This document shows positions 51,476 through 56,194 of a stretch of 56,194 nucleotides of DNA, in pieces. The position numbers and the translations under genes are program-made. The first letter of the stretch is position 1, and each line of letters starts with the position of its first letter. This DNA is from an uncultured Flavobacteriales bacterium (GTDB taxonomy: Bacteria > Bacteroidota > Bacteroidia > Flavobacteriales_D > Crocinitomicaceae): positions 1 through 56,194 of the forward strand of contig CAJQPA010000035.1 in assembly GCA_905480145.1 (NCBI GenBank), given 5' to 3'. Below the pieces are notes generated by a model, which saw only the letters and a program-made list of their open reading frames with translations, did no database searches and had not been told where the DNA came from.

Positions 51476-53581
51476 ATGGCTAAAAGAGATTTAACATACA
51501 CACGTAATATTGGGATTATGGCCCATGTAGATGCTGGTAAAACAACAACTACAGAGCGAATTCTTTATTATACAGGTATATCGCATAAAATTGGTGAGGT
51601 GCATGATGGTGCTGCAACAATGGATTGGATGGAGCAAGAGCAGGAAAGAGGTATTACAATTACTTCTGCTGCAACTACTTGTTTCTGGAAGTACAATGAC
51701 GAAGAGTTTAAGATGAATATCATTGATACTCCTGGTCACGTTGATTTTACAGTTGAAGTTGAACGTTCATTAAGAGTGTTGGATGGTGCGGTTGCATTAT
51801 TCTGTGCTTCTTCTGGAGTTGAACCACAATCAGAAACAGTTTGGAGACAGGCTGACAAGTATAAAGTACCTCGTTTATGTTTCATTAATAAAATGGATAG
51901 AATGGGTGCTGATTTTTTCAAGACTATTGCTGAAATCAAAGAACGTTTAGGTGGTAATCCTGTTCCATTGCAAGTTCCAATTGGATCTGAAGATGAATTC
52001 GTAGGGGTTGTTGATTTGATTACAGGAAAAGGAATTACTTGGAATGATGCAGATATGGGAATGACATTTGAAGAAATGGAAATTCCAGAAGATCTTAAGG
52101 AAACAGTTCAAGAATATAGAGAATTATTGATTGAGTCCATTGCAGAGTCAGATGATAAATTAATGGAAAAGTTTTTCGAAGATCCAGAATCTATTACTGT
52201 TGATGAAATGATGGCTGCAATTAGAGTTGCAACAATCAATATGACGATTCAGCCAGTTATGTGTGGTTCTGCTTTCAAGAACAAAGGTGTTCAAACGATG
52301 TTGGATGCAGTTATGGCATTTATGCCATCTCCATTAGATATTGATGCAATTGAAGGAACTAATCCTGACACGGATGAAGTTGCCTCTCGTCAGCCATCTA
52401 ACTCTGAGCCAATGGCTTCATTGGCATTTAAAATTGCAACAGATCCTTTCGTAGGAAGACTTTGTTTCGTTAGATGTTACTCAGGTAAAATTGATGCTGG
52501 TTCTTATGTATTCAATACTAGATCAGGTAAAAAAGAAAGAATTTCGCGTTTGTTTCAAATGCACTCGAACAAGCAAAACTCTATCGATGCTTTAGAAGCT
52601 GGTGATATTGGTGCTGCTGTAGGATTTAAAGATATTCGAACTGGAGATACATTATGTGATGAAAAGAACAAGATTGTTCTTGAGTCTATGGATTTCCCAG
52701 ATCCAGTTATCGGTATCGCAATTGAGCCAAAAACTCAAGCGGATATGGATAAGTTGGGTGTAGGTCTTAATAAGTTGTCCGAAGAAGATCCAACTTTCCA
52801 AGTTAAAACGGATGAGGATTCAGGACAAACTATTATTTCTGGAATGGGTGAGCTTCACTTAGAGATTTTGATAGAGCGTTTAAAGCGTGAGTTCAAAGTT
52901 GAAGTAAATGAAGGTGCTCCTCAGGTTTCTTATAAAGAGAATATTACTCAGCCTGTTGAACACAGAGAGGTTTATAAAAAACAATCTGGTGGTCGTGGTA
53001 AATTTGCCGACATCGTTGTGACTATATCTCCTCAAGAGGACCCAGAGAAAACAGGATTAGAATTTATAAACTCTATTAAAGGTGGTAATGTTCCTCGTGA
53101 ATTTATCCCTTCTGTAGAAAAAGGATTCAAAAATTCTATGAAGAACGGTATTTTGGCTGGTTTCCCGATGGATGCAATGAAAGTTGAATTGAAAGACGGT
53201 TCTTTCCATGCTGTGGATTCTGATGCTTTATCTTTTGAAGTATGTGCTAAAATGGCATTTAAGAATGGATTGAAGCAAGCAGGACCTCAATTACTTGAGC
53301 CAATCATGAAGCTAGAGGTGGTGACACCAGAAGCAAACATGGGTGATGTAGTTGCCGATTTGAATAGACGTCGTGGACTGATGAAAGGAATGGATGACAG
53401 AAATGGTGCTAAGGTTGTTAAGGCTGATGTTCCATTGTCAGAAATGTTTGGATACGTTACAACGTTGAGAACAATTTCTTCAGGTAGAGCAAGTTCAACA
53501 ATGGAATTTTCGCATTACGCAGAAGCTCCTAGAAATATTGCAGAAACGGTAGTAGCAAAAGTTAAAGGTGTAAAAGCATAA
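51476..53581 (+). CDS. fusA: Elongation factor G
   Basis: A 701-residue translocation GTPase. G1 [16 protein letters not shown]2 region [12 protein letters not shown]3 DTPGHVDFT and G4 NKMDR are intact, followed by domains II-V ([38 protein letters not shown]). Normal length; no insertion. It directly precedes rpsJ, with no tuf in between. Confidence 0.98.
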   Translation: MAKRDLTYTRNIGIMAHVDAGKTTTTERILYYTGISHKIGEVHDGAATMDWMEQEQERGITITSAATTCFWKYNDEEFKMNIIDTPGHVDFTVEVERSLRVLDGAVALFCASSGVEPQSETVWRQADKYKVPRLCFINKMDRMGADFFKTIAEIKERLGGNPVPLQVPIGSEDEFVGVVDLITGKGITWNDADMGMTFEEMEIPEDLKETVQEYRELLIESIAESDDKLMEKFFEDPESITVDEMMAAIRVATINMTIQPVMCGSAFKNKGVQTMLDAVMAFMPSPLDIDAIEGTNPDTDEVASRQPSNSEPMASLAFKIATDPFVGRLCFVRCYSGKIDAGSYVFNTRSGKKERISRLFQMHSNKQNSIDALEAGDIGAAVGFKDIRTGDTLCDEKNKIVLESMDFPDPVIGIAIEPKTQADMDKLGVGLNKLSEEDPTFQVKTDEDSGQTIISGMGELHLEILIERLKREFKVEVNEGAPQVSYKENITQPVEHREVYKKQSGGRGKFADIVVTISPQEDPEKTGLEFINSIKGGNVPREFIPSVEKGFKNSMKNGILAGFPMDAMKVELKDGSFHAVDSDALSFEVCAKMAFKNGLKQAGPQLLEPIMKLEVVTPEANMGDVVADLNRRRGLMKGMDDRNGAKVVKADVPLSEMFGYVTTLRTISSGRASSTMEFSHYAEAPRNIAETVVAKVKGVKA

Positions 53582-53591
53582 TTTAAAGCAG

Positions 53592-53897
53592 ATGAATCAA
53601 AGAATTAGAATCAAATTAAAATCTTACGATCACAATTTAGTTGACAAATCAGCTGAGAAGATTGTAAAAACAGTAAAATCAACAGGTGCTGTAGTTAGTG
53701 GACCAATTCCATTACCAACACACAAGAGAATTTACACAGTTTTAAAGTCGCCACACGTTAATAAAAAAGCGCGTGAGCAATTCGAATTGTGTTCTTTTAA
53801 AAGAATGATGGACATATATAGTTCGTCTTCAAAAACTGTTGATGCATTAATGCGGTTGGAATTGCCAAGCGGTGTTGATGTAGAGATTAAAGTGTAA
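53592..53897 (+). CDS. rpsJ: 30S ribosomal protein S10
   Basis: A 101-residue S10 ([54 protein letters not shown]). It is also the NusE antitermination factor. It begins ten bases after fusA, joining the str and S10 operons. Confidence 0.98.
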   Translation: MNQRIRIKLKSYDHNLVDKSAEKIVKTVKSTGAVVSGPIPLPTHKRIYTVLKSPHVNKKAREQFELCSFKRMMDIYSSSSKTVDALMRLELPSGVDVEIKV

Positions 53898-53930
53898 ATA
53901 AATTAGGTTTAATAAATAAATAGTTAAAGT

Positions 53931-54545
53931 ATGCCAGGTATTATTGGTAGAAAAATCGGAATGACTAGCGTATACAGTGCCGAGGGTAAATCATTACCAT
54001 GCACGGTTATAGAAGCTGGTCCTTGTGTAGTAACTCAGGTTAAGACACAAGACAGAGATGGTTACGAGGCTGTTCAGTTAGGATTTGGAGATCGTAAAGA
54101 AAAAAACACTCCAAATGCAATGAAAGGCCACTTTAAGAAAGCTAAAACCGACCCAAAATCGAAATTAGTTGAGTTTAAAGGATTTGAAGAACTTAATCTC
54201 GGTGATACAGTAAATGTAGACATCTTTGAAGAAGGTGAATTTGTTTCTGTAGCTGGAACCTCTAAAGGAAAAGGGTTTCAGGGAGTTGTTAAACGTCATG
54301 GTTTTGCTGGTGTAGGACAAGCGACACATGGTCAGCACAATAGATTACGTGCGCCAGGGTCAATTGGAGCTGCATCATATCCAGCACGTGTATTCAAAGG
54401 AATGCGCATGGGAGGTCAAATGGGAAATGAAAGAGTAACGATGGAAAATCTTCAAGTACTTAAAGTACTAGCTGATAAAAATCTAATACTTGTTAAAGGT
54501 TCTATCCCTGGATCTAAAGGTTCAACCGTAATAATTGAGAAGTAA
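53931..54545 (+). CDS. rplC: 50S ribosomal protein L3
   Basis: A 204-residue L3. [20 protein letters not shown] at the start, and the central loop [20 protein letters not shown] followed by [20 protein letters not shown] that reaches the peptidyl transferase centre. Its stop overlaps the rplD start by one base (TAATG). Confidence 0.98.
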   Translation: MPGIIGRKIGMTSVYSAEGKSLPCTVIEAGPCVVTQVKTQDRDGYEAVQLGFGDRKEKNTPNAMKGHFKKAKTDPKSKLVEFKGFEELNLGDTVNVDIFEEGEFVSVAGTSKGKGFQGVVKRHGFAGVGQATHGQHNRLRAPGSIGAASYPARVFKGMRMGGQMGNERVTMENLQVLKVLADKNLILVKGSIPGSKGSTVIIEK

Positions 54546-55171
54546 TGAAATTAAAAGTAACAAGCGCAAAAGGAGCTGCTACAACTAAAGAAGTTAGTTT
54601 GTCAAAAGATGTTTTCGGTATTGAGCCAAATGATCATGCAATCTATTTAGATGTAAAACAGCACTTAGCTAACAAGCGTCAAGGTACGCATAAAGCTAAA
54701 GAAAGAGCTGAAATAACTGGGTCTACAAAAAAGATCAAGAAACAAAAAGGAACTGGTGGAGCACGTGCTGGTAGTATCAAATCTGGTACTCGTGTAGGTG
54801 GTGGTAGAATATTTGGGCCACGTCCTCGAAACTATAGATTTAAGTTGAATGTTAAGTTGAAGAGATTAGCTCGTAAATCAGCATTCTCATACAAAGCAGG
54901 TGCTAAAGATATTATGGTGATTGATGATCCTAAATTTGGAGAAATCAAAACTAAAGATTTCAAATCACTTCTTTCGAACTTAAAACTTGATAACGAGAAA
55001 GTTCTAATGATATTAGGTGAGAAAAATGATAATGTTTATTTATCATCTCGTAACCTTAAGAAAGTAAAGGTCGTAACAGCTGATTCTGTTAATACTTATG
55101 ATGTATTAAACGCAAGTAAGGTAGTTATGACTAAAAGTTCAATTGAAGCAATCGAAAAGATTCTAAACTAA
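54545..55171 (+). CDS. rplD: 50S ribosomal protein L4
   Basis: A 208-residue L4. The exit-tunnel loop KKIKKQKGTGGARAGSIKSG and GGGRIFGPRPRNYRFKLN are conserved. L4 is the autogenous regulator of the S10 operon in gamma-proteobacteria; its action here is unknown. Confidence 0.97.
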   Translation: MKLKVTSAKGAATTKEVSLSKDVFGIEPNDHAIYLDVKQHLANKRQGTHKAKERAEITGSTKKIKKQKGTGGARAGSIKSGTRVGGGRIFGPRPRNYRFKLNVKLKRLARKSAFSYKAGAKDIMVIDDPKFGEIKTKDFKSLLSNLKLDNEKVLMILGEKNDNVYLSSRNLKKVKVVTADSVNTYDVLNASKVVMTKSSIEAIEKILN

Positions 55172-55178
55172 TTGAGAG

Positions 55179-55475
55179 ATGAAGAGTATTATTAAAAAGC
55201 CAATAATTTCTGAAAAAGCAACTACACAAAGTGAAGCGTTTAACCGTTTTTCTTTCGTAGTGGACAGAAAGGCAAATAAGATTGAGATTAAAAATGCCGT
55301 CGAGAAGATGTATGGAGTTCAGATTACTGAAGTTCGGACCATGAATTATGGCGGTGGAAAACCCTCTACGAAGTTTACGAACAGAGGTGTCGTTGAGCAA
55401 CCTAGCAAAATGTGGAAGAAAGCAATTGTGACGGTAGCAGATGGAGAAACGATTGATTTATTTAATAACTTTTAA
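55179..55475 (+). CDS. rplW: 50S ribosomal protein L23
   Basis: A 98-residue L23 ([35 protein letters not shown]). It lies at the tunnel exit and docks trigger factor and SRP. The C-terminal half ([20 protein letters not shown]) is typical of Bacteroidota. Confidence 0.96.
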   Translation: MKSIIKKPIISEKATTQSEAFNRFSFVVDRKANKIEIKNAVEKMYGVQITEVRTMNYGGGKPSTKFTNRGVVEQPSKMWKKAIVTVADGETIDLFNNF

Positions 55476-55496
55476 GCACGTTAACAATGGGTCTTA

Positions 55497-56194
55497 AAAA
55501 ATTCAAGCCTACAACTCCAGGGCAAAGGCACAAAGTCAATCATGACTATTCTGAAGTAACTACAAACATCCCTGAAAAGAGTTTGGTTAGAGGAAGAAAC
55601 AAGTCAGGTGGACGAAATAATGACGGTAGAATGACCATGAGGTATATTGGAGGTGGTCACAAACAAAAATACCGTGTTATTGATTTTAAACGAAACAAGC
55701 ATGGCATTCCTGCTACGGTTAAAACGATCGAATATGATCCAAATCGTACTGCAAGAATTGCATTGTTGTTTTACGCAGATGGTGAGAAGCGTTATATTCT
55801 TGCACCAGAAGGATTAAAAGTGGGTGACACATTGATGTCTGGTCCAGAAGCTGCACCAAATGTTGGTAATACACTTCTTTTAGCTGATATTCCATTAGGA
55901 ACAGTTATTCACAACATTGAATTAAAACCTGGTAAAGGTGGTTCAATTGCACGTGGAGCTGGAACTTATGCGCAATTGAATGCAAGAGATGGACGTTATG
56001 CAATCGTGAAAATGCCTTCAGGCGAAACGCGATTGATTTTAACAACATGTATGGCAACTATTGGTTCTGTATCTAACGCAGAGCATAGTTTAACTGTTTC
56101 TGGTAAAGCTGGTCGTTCAAGATGGCTAGGTAAGCGTCCACGTGTTCGTGGAACGGTTATGAATCCTGTCGATCACCCAATGGGAGGTGGTGAA
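55497..56194 (+). CDS. rplB: 50S ribosomal protein L2, 3' end outside the window
   Basis: The frame is open from ATG 55497 to the window edge, giving 232 of about 274 residues. [20 protein letters not shown] begins the protein, followed by [20 protein letters not shown], the RNA-binding core and, at the edge, [14 protein letters not shown], which holds the conserved His of the peptidyl transferase region. The last codon in the window is partial. Confidence 0.97.

Noticed and set aside
51491-51739. Minus-strand frame inside fusA
   Set aside because: Shadow of a highly conserved gene; no signal or domain features.

Overview
This is an AT-rich chromosomal window from a member of the Bacteroidota, most likely of the order Flavobacteriales. 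The evidence is: secreted proteins ending in type IX secretion (T9SS) sorting domains of both type A and type B, Bacteroidota-only families (DUF5686, DUF4230, standalone CarboxypepD_reg/plug protein), starts that mostly lack Shine-Dalgarno sequences, promoters of the TTTG-N19-TAnnTTTG type, and a str operon that runs from fusA straight into rpsJ without tuf. No tRNA, rRNA, insertion sequence, prophage or CRISPR array was seen, and no gene-free stretch exceeds 300 bases.

Layout. 1-3.4 kb: a degenerate, stop-interrupted response-regulator receiver, a T9SS cargo protein, two small secreted/outer-membrane proteins and a structured intergenic region. 3.4-7.3 kb: a steroid-reductase-like membrane enzyme overlapping an NAD-dependent epimerase, then a periplasmic sulfite oxidase with its membrane-anchored cytochrome c. 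7.3-15.3 kb: an unknown multi-span protein, a short peptide with a Cys-containing tail, a chromate transporter, and the most unusual locus: a 1662-residue protein in which a cation-chloride cotransporter is fused to a long helical region and a C-terminal AAA+ ATPase with winged helix, followed after 4 bases by an MscS-like channel. 15.4-20.2 kb: a patatin-like lipase, a T9SS type A protein, fabD, and a carboxypeptidase-regulatory/TonB-plug protein without a barrel. 20.2-33.7 kb: cell-envelope and housekeeping genes (GDP-mannose synthesis, SprT-like protease, mlaE/mlaF lipid transport, rmuC, an Omp85 protein, a tiny lipoprotein, lptB, DUF5686 barrel, tatC, recQ). 33.8-41.4 kb: two giant tandem paralogues, each with a signal peptide, about 13 PKD-like repeats and a type B T9SS signal. 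41.4-49.2 kb: a long co-directional minus-strand run (lipoproteins, two DUF4230 proteins, M20 amidohydrolase, half-size TauE, LuxE-like ligase, nucleoside permease, bifunctional nuclease, etfA, etfB). 49.4 kb to the end: pdhB and the str/S10 ribosomal-protein operon, which leaves the window inside rplB.

How the genes fit together. Much of the window serves envelope biogenesis: lipid A/LPS export (lptB), phospholipid trafficking (mlaEF), outer-membrane insertion (Omp85), Tat export (tatC, with the sulfite oxidase as a local Tat substrate), and T9SS cargo. The cotransporter-ATPase/MscS pair looks like an ion or osmotic control module and is the best candidate for an undescribed system. Functions are read from motifs in the sequence and from family knowledge; no database search was possible.
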